From the NCBI RefSeq assembly GCF_900169265.1, contig NZ_FXYX01000001.1:186001-250000 (forward strand): 64,000 nucleotides of DNA, read 5' to 3'. Positions 42,340 through 50,998 of the stretch are shown piece by piece. Source of the stretch: Brevibacterium iodinum ATCC 49514 (GTDB lineage Bacteria > Actinomycetota > Actinomycetes > Actinomycetales > Brevibacteriaceae). A program made the translations under genes and the position numbers. Below the pieces are notes generated by a model that searched no databases, was not told the origin of the DNA, and worked only from the letters and a program-made list of their open reading frames with translations. The number at the start of each line of letters is the position of its first letter. The first letter of the stretch is position 1.

Positions 42340-42444
42340 AAGGAATTTATTTCCGGGCGCGAAGAGGAGCCGAATCAGGACACCGCCTCGGGCGCGCTGA
42401 CGCTGGTAGACGAGTAGAAACACAGACGACGAACAGGTGAGGGG

Positions 42445-43896
42445 ATGCCATTGGCGAACGGAGACGACATTCAGAAGGACCCGTCAGAAGGCACTCCGGT
42501 CAACCGGAACCTGGTGCTTGCGGTTCTCGTCTCCGGCGCGTTCGTCATCATTCTCAATCAGACGCTGCTCAACACCGCCCTGCCGGCGTTCATGCACTAC
42601 TTCGAAATCACCTCCGGTGCCGCACAGTGGGTGACGACGAGCTTCATGCTCGTCAACGGCATCATGATTCCGGTGACCGCATTCCTCATCGAGAAGTTCA
42701 CGACGAGGGGCTTGTTCTTCACCGCGATGGGCCTATTCATCATCGGCACCCTCGTCTGCGCGATCGCCCCGGTCTATCCGGTGATGCTCATCGGACGCGT
42801 CATCCAAGCCTCGGCCGGCGGCATTATCATGCCGCTCATGCAGACGATTCTCTTCGCGATCTTCCCTGTCGAGAAACGCGGATCGGCCATGGGCACCTTC
42901 GGCCTCGTCATCGCCTTCGCCCCGGCCATCGGCCCCAGCCTCTCCGGCTGGATCGTCGACCACCTTCCGTGGCAGACGCTGTTCTACATGATGCTGCCGA
43001 TCGCGATCATCGATCTCATCGTCGCCTATTTCCTGCTGAAGAACGTCACCGAACGCACCTTCCCCCGACTCGACGTCCTCTCGATCATCCTCTCCACCCT
43101 CGGCTTCGGCGGACTGCTGTTCGGCTTCGGCACCGCCGGTGACGCCGGCTGGCTCAGCGCCGAGGTGCTCATCCCGCTGGTCATCGGCGCGATCACGCTG
43201 ACGTTCTTCATCACCCGTCAGTTCAAGCTCGAACAGCCGATCCTCGAGTTCCGCATCCTCCGCTACCGCATGTTCACGCTCAATACCCTGTTGGGCATGT
43301 GCGTGTTCATCGTCATGGTCGGCGGCATGATGGTCCTGCCGCTGTACATGCAGAACATGAATGACTTCTCGGCCATGGAGTCGGGTCTGGTCCTGCTTCC
43401 CGGTGCCGCGGTGATGGGACTGATGTCGCCGGTGACCGGTCGCGTGTTCGACGCCGTGGGCGCGAAATGGCTCGCGATCGCCGGCTTCGTCCTGCTCACC
43501 GGAACCACGTTCCTCTTCACCCGGCTGGAACCGGACACGTCGTTCGTCTACCTCGCCGTCGTCAACACGGTCCGCATGTTCGGTGTCGCCATGGTGATGA
43601 TGCCGGTGACCACGGCCGCGCTCAACCAGCTGCCCTCGCACCTCATCCCGCACGGCACCGCCCTGAACAACACGCTGCGCCAGATCGCCGCGTCCGTCGG
43701 CACCGCGGCGCTCGTAACGATCATGGTCTCGGCCGCGCGGAACCCGGAGACCTACGGCATGGCGGGCCTGGTCCACGGCGCGAACGTCGCGTTCTTCGTC
43801 GCCGCCTGCGTCGGCATCCTCGGCGTCATCGGTGCGTTCTTCATCAAGAACTCCCACGGACTCGAACCAGGGCAGAAGAAGACCGCCGGCAAGTGA
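42445..43896 (+). CDS. MFS multidrug transporter, DHA2 (EmrB/QacA) type
   Basis: This is a 483-residue proton-driven exporter with about 14 hydrophobic segments. LNQTLLNTALPAFMHYF near residue 36 and WVTTSFMLVNGIMIPVTAFL are the DHA2 helix 1-2 signature. The antiporter C-motif is FAPAIGPSLSGWIVDHLPW near 155. RLDVLSIILSTLGFGGLLFG is the usual start of the second block. The ATG at 42445 follows GTGAGGGG closely. A TetR gene lies convergent behind it. Confidence 0.9.
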   Translation: MPLANGDDIQKDPSEGTPVNRNLVLAVLVSGAFVIILNQTLLNTALPAFMHYFEITSGAAQWVTTSFMLVNGIMIPVTAFLIEKFTTRGLFFTAMGLFIIGTLVCAIAPVYPVMLIGRVIQASAGGIIMPLMQTILFAIFPVEKRGSAMGTFGLVIAFAPAIGPSLSGWIVDHLPWQTLFYMMLPIAIIDLIVAYFLLKNVTERTFPRLDVLSIILSTLGFGGLLFGFGTAGDAGWLSAEVLIPLVIGAITLTFFITRQFKLEQPILEFRILRYRMFTLNTLLGMCVFIVMVGGMMVLPLYMQNMNDFSAMESGLVLLPGAAVMGLMSPVTGRVFDAVGAKWLAIAGFVLLTGTTFLFTRLEPDTSFVYLAVVNTVRMFGVAMVMMPVTTAALNQLPSHLIPHGTALNNTLRQIAASVGTAALVTIMVSAARNPETYGMAGLVHGANVAFFVAACVGILGVIGAFFIKNSHGLEPGQKKTAGK

Positions 43897-43950
43897 TTCC
43901 GGGGTACCGCAGGTGCCTCACCGCCACATCAGCGGATCCGCCCCGACTCC

Positions 43951-44502
43951 TCAACCGCTCCTGTCCGCACCCTCAACGAGGTGGCCTGCCACGATGCGCG
44001 CCTGTTTGAGTGCGTCTTCGGACTCCACTGCGCCGCTGAGCACCAGAGTGGCGTATCCGTGGACGATCGACCATGCCGCCACCCCGAAGTCGGAGTCCGG
44101 CCCCGATCTGGTCGTCGCCACTCCGACCGAGAGCGCCGCCCACGCCCGCTGACGGGCCGCAGTCAGTTCGGCGTCGCCATCGCGGAGCAGCCGGGGTTGG
44201 AACATCACCGTGAAGTGGGATGGGCAGGCGAGCGCGAATTCGACATAGGCGACTCCGCGGTCAATGAGCCCGCCGTCTTCGTCGACTCCGGCCATCGCTT
44301 CCGCCAGACAGTCGAACCCTTCTGCCGCGAGGGCCGTGAGCAGACCGGATTTGTCACCGAAATGGTAAGTCGGAGCGGCGTTGGAGACTCCGGCTCGTTT
44401 CGCCAGCGCACGCATGCTCAGCTTGGCCACGCCGTCCTCGGCAATCGCCGAAGCGGTCTCCGCCAACAGAGTCCGACGCAGATCCCCATGATGATAAGTC
44501 AC
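43951..44502 (-). CDS. TetR-family repressor
   Basis: The regulator has 183 residues. The HTH segment is RTLLAETASAIAEDGVAKLS followed by LAKRAGVSNAAPTYHFGDKS. The C-terminal part (FTVMFQPRLLRDGDAELT) resembles the WHG/TetR_C ligand domain. It is divergent from a DoxX-family gene; tandem operator-like sites lie between. It likely represses that gene and itself. Confidence 0.92.
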   Translation of the reverse strand: MTYHHGDLRRTLLAETASAIAEDGVAKLSMRALAKRAGVSNAAPTYHFGDKSGLLTALAAEGFDCLAEAMAGVDEDGGLIDRGVAYVEFALACPSHFTVMFQPRLLRDGDAELTAARQRAWAALSVGVATTRSGPDSDFGVAAWSIVHGYATLVLSGAVESEDALKQARIVAGHLVEGADRSG

Positions 44503-44531
44503 AGTCCGATCGTACCGGAGCTAACTTTTCA

Positions 44532-44575
44532 TTGACAAGATACGCGTCGGCGGCCTATCTTTTCATTATAAAGAT
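44532..44575 (+). promoter_or_regulatory. DoxX promoter overlapped by tandem operator-like sites
   Basis: TTGACA (44532-44537) and TATCTT (44556-44561) are 18 bases apart and read towards the DoxX gene. CTTTTCATT occurs twice, each ending a few bases before AAG. The second copy forms a perfect dyad ATCTTT-TCATTAT-AAAGAT (44557-44575). Overlap of the sites with the promoter suggests repression by the divergent TetR protein. Confidence 0.65.
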
Positions 44576-44616
44576 TCGCCGAGGCCGCGAGGCTCCGCTC
44601 ATCGAAGGAGCCTCTC

Positions 44617-45132
44617 ATGGCATCCTTGCTGTTTCTCCTCACCACAACTCTCGCCGTCTACGCCGTCGGGCGCTTCAACTCGGCGGCGGCCGAACATGGC
44701 CTCGGCACGTGGCCTGTGGCGATCAGGTTCGGGCTGGCCGTGATGTTCGTCGTCACCGGTGTCTCCCATTTCGTCGGCATGCGCGAGACTCTCATCGACA
44801 TGGTGCCGCCATGGCCTCCCGGCGCGGCCGCGCTCGTCACCGTGACCGGGGCGCTCGAACTGCTCAGAGCCATCGGCCTGCTGCTGCACCCGACTCGCCC
44901 GTGGGCGACCGGCGGGTTGGGGCTGATGCTCATCCTCATGTTCCCGGCGAATGCGCATCTGGCGCTGACCGGCGAGAATCTGCCGTGGGACGATCAGTTG
45001 GTGCCACGCACACTGATGCAGGCCGTCTTCCTTGCCGCGGCCCTCGCAGTGCTCATTCCGGAGATCCGGGGGCAGCGCGGAGCGCACAGGCAGTACGCCC
45101 CGGGCACGGCGTCGAAGCCGTCCGCCCACTGA
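44617..45132 (+). CDS. DoxX-family membrane protein
   Basis: The protein has 171 residues and four hydrophobic segments. RFGLAVMFVVTGVSHFVGMR near residue 38 and the ALELLRAIGLLL segment are DoxX-like. The family takes part in redox or quinone-linked membrane functions, mostly undefined. The C-terminal tail is basic. Divergent TetR control is likely. Confidence 0.85.
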   Translation: MASLLFLLTTTLAVYAVGRFNSAAAEHGLGTWPVAIRFGLAVMFVVTGVSHFVGMRETLIDMVPPWPPGAAALVTVTGALELLRAIGLLLHPTRPWATGGLGLMLILMFPANAHLALTGENLPWDDQLVPRTLMQAVFLAAALAVLIPEIRGQRGAHRQYAPGTASKPSAH

Positions 45133-45142
45133 CGCTCCGGGC

Positions 45143-45355
45143 TTATCTGTAATAGCCCTCGCGGAGGTTGATTCCGTGCTCGATCCAGACCTTGAGCGCC
45201 GAGAGCATTCCGGTCCAGCCCATGCAGTTGCCGAAGGCCCCCTGAGCTCCACCCTCGGTGAGCTTCCAGGACTTCTCCGTGATCGTCACGAGAGTCCTGG
45301 CCCCGTCGTCGACGGGGTGAAGTAGCGCGAGAGCTGTTCGAGGTCGGCGGGCAAG
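45143..45355 (-). pseudogene. Truncated duplicate of the SRPBCC gene at 50.5 kb
   Basis: The last about 56 codons (TITEKSWKLTEGGAQGAFGN through INLREGYYR and TAA 45143) match the SRPBCC/AHSA1 gene at 50483-50998 almost residue for residue. By eye there are about 14 base differences in 170. Upstream, after GTCGTCGACGGGG, it jumps to GTGAAGTAGCGCGAGAGCTG, which matches the other gene about 180 bases further 5'. So the middle is deleted and the start is missing. No ribosome site or start remains. Confidence 0.88.
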
Positions 45356-45363
45356 GGCCGCAC

Positions 45364-46392
45364 TCACGCTTCCCGAAGTGGGCCGGTCGAGCCGCGAACG
45401 ATGAGCTCAACGGGTTCCCGATGGTTCCCGAGTCCGGGTTCGGTGAGTCGCCGATATGCCTGGCGTCCCATTTCGCGAAGGTCCAGTCGGACCGTAGTCA
45501 GTCCAGGTGACAGCAGCGACGAGGTGGCGAGATCGTCATGACCGATTACGGAGATATCTCGACCGACAATGAGACCCAGGTGACGAATCGCATGATAGAC
45601 ATAGGCAGCTGTGTGATCCGAGTTCGTAATAATTGCCGTCGGACGTTCTGCAGTCGGCATTCCGAACACTTCGGACAAATGCTCTGTAAGGCCGTCGCCT
45701 CTCAGCGAAGCGTAGATGGGACTAGGCAGAACATGATGCTCCGAACACAGCTGCAGATACCGTGCCGTCCGGTCTCCATCTGGCATGAGCTGGGGCGGAG
45801 CAGACAAGAGTGCAATTTTTCTGTGCCCCATTTCGTAAAGATGGTGGAAGGCGAGATCCACTGCTGTCTCATCGTCCGGCGTCACATGAGGGATCTCAGG
45901 TGCCGCTGTGAGTCGCGCATTGACGATGGCAAGCGGCGCCGTCGGCTGCAGCTGTTGCCATAACCGGACGGTGGACGCATCACCGACGGGCACGATGGCC
46001 AGTCCAGCCGTACGGCGGGAAGCCAGCGAACGAACGTGCGCCTCTTCGCGCGCGGCATCAAACTGACTGTCCATCGCGAGAACCGATACGCCATCGCCTT
46101 CCGCTCTCTCCTGCATCCCCATGAGGATTTCGTTGAAGAACGGATTGGCGACGTTTCTGACAACGAGGCCCATAATCGTTGCTTTTCCAGTCCGCAGCTC
46201 GCGAGCACGCGGGTCTGGCTGGTAGCCGAGCTCAGCAGCAACATTGCGGACGTGTTGTCGAGTCGGCTCGGAGACTCCAGGACGTTCGTTGAAGACGAAG
46301 CTGACAAGGGAGGGAGATACGTCTGCCGCTTCAGCTACTGTCCGAACCGTGGGTCGACGGTTTGACGTTCCTCGCTCATTGTTCGGAACCAT
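45364..46392 (-). CDS. LacI-family transcriptional regulator
   Basis: This is a 342-residue repressor. The HTH begins PTVRTVAEAADVSPSLVSFV with the hinge helix following QPDPRARELRTGK. The ligand domain is a periplasmic-binding fold (IMGLVVRNVANPFFNEILMG, AIITNSDHTAAYVYHAI, DISVIGHDDLATSSLLSPGL). The ATG at 46392 gives a normal length; an extra 25 residues upstream are possible. It lies beside the metallophosphoesterase-MFS operon on the same strand. A LacI-type palindrome sits before that operon. Confidence 0.92.
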   Translation of the reverse strand: MVPNNERGTSNRRPTVRTVAEAADVSPSLVSFVFNERPGVSEPTRQHVRNVAAELGYQPDPRARELRTGKATIMGLVVRNVANPFFNEILMGMQERAEGDGVSVLAMDSQFDAAREEAHVRSLASRRTAGLAIVPVGDASTVRLWQQLQPTAPLAIVNARLTAAPEIPHVTPDDETAVDLAFHHLYEMGHRKIALLSAPPQLMPDGDRTARYLQLCSEHHVLPSPIYASLRGDGLTEHLSEVFGMPTAERPTAIITNSDHTAAYVYHAIRHLGLIVGRDISVIGHDDLATSSLLSPGLTTVRLDLREMGRQAYRRLTEPGLGNHREPVELIVRGSTGPLREA

Positions 46393-46598
46393 CCGTCGTC
46401 TGCCTCGCTCTATCTGTCGGTCCGTCGCGGTTCGCCGGCGGCTCAAATTCGGATCGGTGACTTTCACCGAGCTCCATTATCCCGGAAATCTGCCTGCCGA
46501 CTTCTCGGTCGGCAGATAGATACGAACTCAGTCTGATCATTTAGACTCGGCACCGCTTTCTACACGTGCACTCCAGTGGCCGGCTTCGGCAGCCAGCT

Positions 46599-48248
46599 TC
46601 AAGAGACCCCCAATGCTGTAAGAAGCTCATTCGAGACTGAAACCAGAAGGTCCTGATTACGATCGGCAACGGCCCCTTCAGCGTATAGTCCACCGACAGA
46701 ACCTTCGTCGTTGGCCGCGATCTCCCGGTGAAGAGACGCGAGATCCTCAAGGCTCAGGGTTCCGTCCGGTGTCGCCGGTGCCTGGGAATCAACCATCGTC
46801 GTCCGCATCCTGACCATCGACGGGCCTGCAGAGATCTCTATGCCACGGAATTGCACGGGCCATTCGGCGATGGAGCCAGTCGAAGCCTCCCAGAAACCGC
46901 CGCCTTCGCCAGGCCGAGGGGTGATTTTGTTGACATGGGTATGCCCCGACAGCCACAGTGCCACATTCGCAAAGCGGTGCAGAAGCTTTTCGACCTCGTC
47001 AGCAAGATACAGCTTCCCACGTCGGTCCTCTCCTGCCCCAGAGCCTGCCCCGAAGCCGTTGGTCATCGTAGAGAGACCATGGTGCGACGCGATGACGACC
47101 AACCGGTCGTCCCCGCCTCCGCTAACGGCCTCCCCGCTCTCGGAGAGATACGAGGTATGGACCTCGACGAGTTTCTCCTCCAGCCATTCGAACTGTCGCT
47201 GGTCCACGCACCCATCGACGTGCCCGGCGATGTTGGTGGTGTCCAGAACGATCATTCTCACTCCGGGAAGTTCGTCGTAGACGTAGTACGCGCGACCGGA
47301 TGCTCTGTTGTCCTCGGTGAATCCGTGCCCCTGCGGAGAGCCGAGGGCGCAGAGATGTCTATTGACATACTCAGCCTTCGTCACCATCCGCCGCCCCGAG
47401 TCGCTTTCGATAGGATGGCTCGCCCCTTGAGAGACCCACGTCGGGTCCTCGACGTATGCGGACAGCTTATCTCCGCGGGGACCGGCATCCTCCGCTACTC
47501 CAATGGGCTTGGCTCGGCCAGTGAGAAAGTCGTCGTATCCGCGCGGCTCGGCGGAACGCCCCTGTACCAGGCAGTCATGATTGCCGAAGCAGCTCAGCCA
47601 GGGAAGCTTCAGGCCCTCGCCGTCAAACGGTTTGGCAGATGCCGTCAAGGCTCCCGCATGTGTCGGCAGCCCTTTCGTCTTCTTCCACTGGTCGTGCGAC
47701 GAAGGCTCGGGGTTGTAGTAATTCTCGTCATCCAGGCCCACTGGCGCATCGCTGAAACCGCGTGTGCCAGCTGCTGGCTCGATTGTGCCGCCCGCGAGGT
47801 ATGTGAGGAACGCATCGAGCTCATTCGACTGCGCCGAGTCTGTGTTATCCCCGGTTGTCAGAGCGATGTCCCATCGTCCCGGTTCCCTGGCGACTAGTCC
47901 GTTGATGGTGCGCACCGTCATTTCAATCGCGTGCGCCAGAAGAAACTCTTGTGGCCGGTAGGCGGGAAGCATGCGCGCCCAGTCTGGTTGCCCTTCGCGT
48001 CGTTGGAGGAACTCCACTCGACTCGGCGAGGCAAGGTCTGCGATCTGAAAGTCAGTGAAGTGAACCAGCCCGGCAAGCCGGACTTCATCGCGGGCAGGCT
48101 CTCCGTCTGGCGTCGCAGGCACCAGGTCATTGCGCACAGTATGCTGTTCACCGGAGTGGAGGTGGAGCCGACGATACGGCTCGGCCTGGTCGGGAACCAG
48201 AGTCGTTTCGACGGTGGTGATCACCTTAATGTCATCGCGCTCAGGCAT
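46599..48248 (-). CDS. Metallophosphoesterase (TIGR03767-like)
   Basis: The enzyme has 549 residues. The calcineurin-like metal motifs are spread out: HFTDFQIADL near residue 62, TTGDNTDS near 132, CFGNHD near 222, VVIASHHGLS near 390 and SGHTHVNKITP near 440. It has no clear signal peptide, so a cytosolic phosphodi- or monoester hydrolase is expected. Long insertions between motifs fit the TIGR03767 group. Its start overlaps the end of the MFS gene (ATGA-type), so uptake and hydrolysis are coupled. Confidence 0.85.
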   Translation of the reverse strand: MPERDDIKVITTVETTLVPDQAEPYRRLHLHSGEQHTVRNDLVPATPDGEPARDEVRLAGLVHFTDFQIADLASPSRVEFLQRREGQPDWARMLPAYRPQEFLLAHAIEMTVRTINGLVAREPGRWDIALTTGDNTDSAQSNELDAFLTYLAGGTIEPAAGTRGFSDAPVGLDDENYYNPEPSSHDQWKKTKGLPTHAGALTASAKPFDGEGLKLPWLSCFGNHDCLVQGRSAEPRGYDDFLTGRAKPIGVAEDAGPRGDKLSAYVEDPTWVSQGASHPIESDSGRRMVTKAEYVNRHLCALGSPQGHGFTEDNRASGRAYYVYDELPGVRMIVLDTTNIAGHVDGCVDQRQFEWLEEKLVEVHTSYLSESGEAVSGGGDDRLVVIASHHGLSTMTNGFGAGSGAGEDRRGKLYLADEVEKLLHRFANVALWLSGHTHVNKITPRPGEGGGFWEASTGSIAEWPVQFRGIEISAGPSMVRMRTTMVDSQAPATPDGTLSLEDLASLHREIAANDEGSVGGLYAEGAVADRNQDLLVSVSNELLTALGVS

Positions 48249-49578
48249 GAGCAGGCTCCTCGAAGTTGATCTCTTCCAGGCTGCGGTTCTTCGTCTCCGG
48301 TGCCATAAACAGGCAGATCAGCAAGCCCGCGGCACCGACGGCGGCAAACACCCAGAGTGCCGCATTGTTCCCCCATGCCGCCACGAGGTTGGGGAAAGCC
48401 AGCACACCCAGGATCGATCCGATGCGGCTTACCGAGGTCGCCAGTCCCGAGCCCGTTGCACGCAGTGATGTCGGGAACAGTTCTGTGGGGTAGACGAAGT
48501 TGAGGATGCCGCCACCGGAGTTGGCGAAGAGTACGGCGATGCTGAAGAGGACAACGAGGAATCCGAAGCTCGGTCCGATGACAGAGGCCAAGACGATGAG
48601 TGCCACGGTGAGGCCGGCAAAAGAGGTGATGATGAGTGGACGTCGTCCCCAGTTGTCGACGAGATTCATGCCGATGATGGAACCGGCCAGTCCGAGGAGG
48701 GCAACAACTCCGGACCCGATAATCACACTGACGTGAGAGCCGTTGGTGAACGGTTCCAGGATGGTCGGCGTGTACATCGAGATGCCGTAATAGGCAGTGG
48801 CGTAGCAAAACCAGAATCCGCAGACGAACAAGGTCCGTCGACGCTGGACACCGACGAAGAGCTTTGCCGACTCGCCCGGCTTCGGCTGGTCACTTTCAGT
48901 GAGCTCGGCATCGGTCGGTCGTACACCGGTGACCTTTTCGACGACATTCTTCGCGTCCTCTGTTCGGCCGTGGGCGAGGAGCCAGCGAGGCGATTCGGGG
49001 AGCTGCACGCGGAAGATGAAGACGATGAGCGCGAAGACTGCTCCCACCAGCAAGAGCGCGCGCCAGGCGTAATCTCCCAGCGGCAGCACAACCAACCCGA
49101 CCAGATATGCGGCGACCGCTCCGACGAACCACATCGCACCGAGCGACGTGGAGAGCTTCCCTCGCCCCTTCTTAGAGGCGAATTCAGAGACAATGGTCGC
49201 CGAGATGGGGTAGTCGGCACCGATTCCGATGCCGAGCAGGAATCGGAAGATGATGAGCTGCCAGACATCTTGTGAGAATGCTGTCAGGGCCGCAAATACG
49301 ACGAAGGCGAGCAGATCGATGACATACATCGCCTTGCGGCCGAAACGATCAGTGAGATTGCCGAGTACGGCGGCGCCGATGAAAGAGCCTATGATCGCCG
49401 AACTGGTGATGAGGGACTTCTCGCCCGCACTGACATCCCATTCATTTGCAATCATCGGCAGAGCCACAGCGATGACCGTCAAATCGAAGCCGTCAAGGAA
49501 TGTGCCGCCTGCAGATAGGACAGTCACCTTCCGTTGAAACCGTTTCGTCTGTGGACTCTCGAAGCCGTCAAAGTTCAT
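48241..49578 (-). CDS. MFS transporter, sugar-porter/organic-anion type
   Basis: This 445-residue carrier has 12 hydrophobic segments. TFLDGFDLTVIAVALPMI opens helix 1, GNLTDRFGRKAMYVIDLLAF is the A-motif, RFLLGIGIGADYPISATIVS is helix 4 and PESPRWLLAHGR follows helix 6. NLVDNWGRRPLIITSFAGL repeats the A-motif. The closest types carry inositol, phosphate esters or aromatic acids. It is coupled to the phosphoesterase and divergent from a histidine phosphatase. Confidence 0.9.
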   Translation of the reverse strand: MNFDGFESPQTKRFQRKVTVLSAGGTFLDGFDLTVIAVALPMIANEWDVSAGEKSLITSSAIIGSFIGAAVLGNLTDRFGRKAMYVIDLLAFVVFAALTAFSQDVWQLIIFRFLLGIGIGADYPISATIVSEFASKKGRGKLSTSLGAMWFVGAVAAYLVGLVVLPLGDYAWRALLLVGAVFALIVFIFRVQLPESPRWLLAHGRTEDAKNVVEKVTGVRPTDAELTESDQPKPGESAKLFVGVQRRRTLFVCGFWFCYATAYYGISMYTPTILEPFTNGSHVSVIIGSGVVALLGLAGSIIGMNLVDNWGRRPLIITSFAGLTVALIVLASVIGPSFGFLVVLFSIAVLFANSGGGILNFVYPTELFPTSLRATGSGLATSVSRIGSILGVLAFPNLVAAWGNNAALWVFAAVGAAGLLICLFMAPETKNRSLEEINFEEPAHA

Positions 49579-49648
49579 GATCCGCCCTCTCTCGGGGATG
49601 GAAAACCACCAAATAGGTGATCGTCTGAAGTCTCGTAATCTCGGGGTC

Positions 49649-49660
49649 TAAATCGATTTA
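49649..49660. promoter_or_regulatory. LacI-type operator palindrome TAAATCGATTTA
   Basis: A perfect 12-bp palindrome with a central CG, the form bound by many LacI-family repressors, lies in the divergent intergenic region 71 bases before the MFS start. It is the likely operator of the LacI-family regulator encoded at 45364-46392. Confidence 0.6.
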
Positions 49661-49794
49661 AACGCTACACTGGCTGTTGCGCGATGCACAATAGAATTTT
49701 TGCCTGAAATCCAATCGACTCCTGCCCTTCATTCTGGGGTCAGATGAGGACACATAATGTTCACGTTCAAGTCATGAAAGGACCGGAGGCTGCT

Positions 49795-50394
49795 GTGGAC
49801 GACATCCTCAACAACCGCTGCAATCGACTGTGGGGACTGCGGCACGGAGAGAGCCGAGCAAACGTCGAGCAGATTGTTGTCAGCCGCCCAGGCCGTCTTG
49901 CCTTCGAGTGGGCCTCGCTGACCGACCGGGGAAGGCAACAAGCAGAAGAGACCGCCCGAAACAATCGAATGCCCTCGGGCTCGCTTCTGATCACCAGTGA
50001 TTTTGCGCGCGCCCACGAAACCGCTCAGATAGCAGCCACGGCCTGGGGAACCCGTCCCGTAAGGATCGATACGCGCTTACGAGAGAGGGATTTCGGTTCC
50101 CTCGAAGATGGCCCGGCAGCTCGATATGACGAGGTGTGGGCAGCAGATTCCGAAAATCGAGGCTGGCCCGACGGCGTTGAGACTCCGCAACATGTCGCCG
50201 CGCGGACTCGTGCACTTATCGAGTCACTCATTGACGATCCCGAAAATGAAGCTTCTGAAATCGTCCTCGTGGCTCATGGCGACGTACTGCAAATCATGGA
50301 AGCCTGGCTGAAGGGACTCGACCCGTCACAGCATCGCTCGCTTCCCCACCTTCGCAACGCCGAACTTCGCCTTCTCACTCCAACTAAGGTATAA
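49795..50394 (+). CDS. Histidine phosphatase family protein
   Basis: This 199-residue protein has the catalytic RHG motif WGLRHGESRANV near residue 15, the second-site TSDFARAHETAQ near 69 and the C-terminal catalytic His in VLVAHGDVLQIM near 162. Proteins of this fold remove phosphate from sugars, nucleotides or phosphoproteins. I take the GTG at 49795, with GGAGG 5 bases upstream; ATGs at 49744 and 49774 are alternatives. It is divergent from the MFS-phosphoesterase operon and may share the LacI operator. Confidence 0.88.
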   Translation: MDDILNNRCNRLWGLRHGESRANVEQIVVSRPGRLAFEWASLTDRGRQQAEETARNNRMPSGSLLITSDFARAHETAQIAATAWGTRPVRIDTRLRERDFGSLEDGPAARYDEVWAADSENRGWPDGVETPQHVAARTRALIESLIDDPENEASEIVLVAHGDVLQIMEAWLKGLDPSQHRSLPHLRNAELRLLTPTKV

Positions 50395-50482
50395 GTTCGA
50401 AGAATCCAAGAATGCGCCTTGGAGGTTCAGCCTCGGCTTCGACCTGATTACGTTAAGGAACTTGGCAAGAGTTCGGATCAGC

Positions 50483-50998
50483 TCACTTGTAGTAGCCCTC
50501 GCGGAGGTTGATTCCGTGCTCAATCCAGACCTTGAGTGCCGAGAGCATTCCGGTCCAACCCATGCAGTTACCGAAGGCGCCTTGAGCTCCGCCCTCGGTG
50601 AGCTTCCAGGACTTTTCTGTGATCGTCACGAGGGTCCGTGCCCCGTCGTCGACGGGAGCGAACTCGAAGGTTGTTGTCGTGTCCTTGTCCACGGAGTCGT
50701 CGGACCCCTCCCAGCGGATGACGATCTTCTCGTCCTGGATGTTCTCGACGACTTCGACGGGGAATCGACCCGGAAAGTCAGCGAAATCCCATGTCACCTC
50801 TGCCCCGGCTTCCAGGCGGCCCTGGGCGCCGCCGGTCGTGAAGTAGTGCGAGAGCTGCTCGGGATCGGCAACTGCCTCATAGGTTTCATGCGGAGTCTTC
50901 GAGATATAGCCGGTGACGGTGAAGGACAACTCCTCCAGTGGGCGGGACTGATCGGCCTGCTCGGCGGGTGTGTTCTGAGTGCTCTGCTCATCTGTCAT
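50483..50998 (-). CDS. SRPBCC/AHSA1-family protein
   Basis: The protein (171 residues) has the helix-grip fold of the START-like/AHSA1 family: ELSFTVTGYISKTPHETYEA, GAEVTWDFADFPGRFPVEVV, DEKIVIRWEGSDDSVDKDTT and a C-terminal long helix GWTGMLSALKVWIEHGI. Such proteins bind hydrophobic ligands or act with Hsp90-like partners; function unknown. It is divergent from an ArsR gene with only 16 bases between the two start codons. ArsR-SRPBCC pairs are a common autoregulated arrangement. A truncated copy is at 45.2 kb. Confidence 0.9.
   Translation of the reverse strand: MTDEQSTQNTPAEQADQSRPLEELSFTVTGYISKTPHETYEAVADPEQLSHYFTTGGAQGRLEAGAEVTWDFADFPGRFPVEVVENIQDEKIVIRWEGSDDSVDKDTTTTFEFAPVDDGARTLVTITEKSWKLTEGGAQGAFGNCMGWTGMLSALKVWIEHGINLREGYYK

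Noticed and set aside
42733-43857. 374-codon minus-strand frame opposite the DHA2 transporter
   Set aside because: Composition is that of an antisense shadow of hydrophobic codons (His/Asp/Arg-rich), with no start site or family motif.
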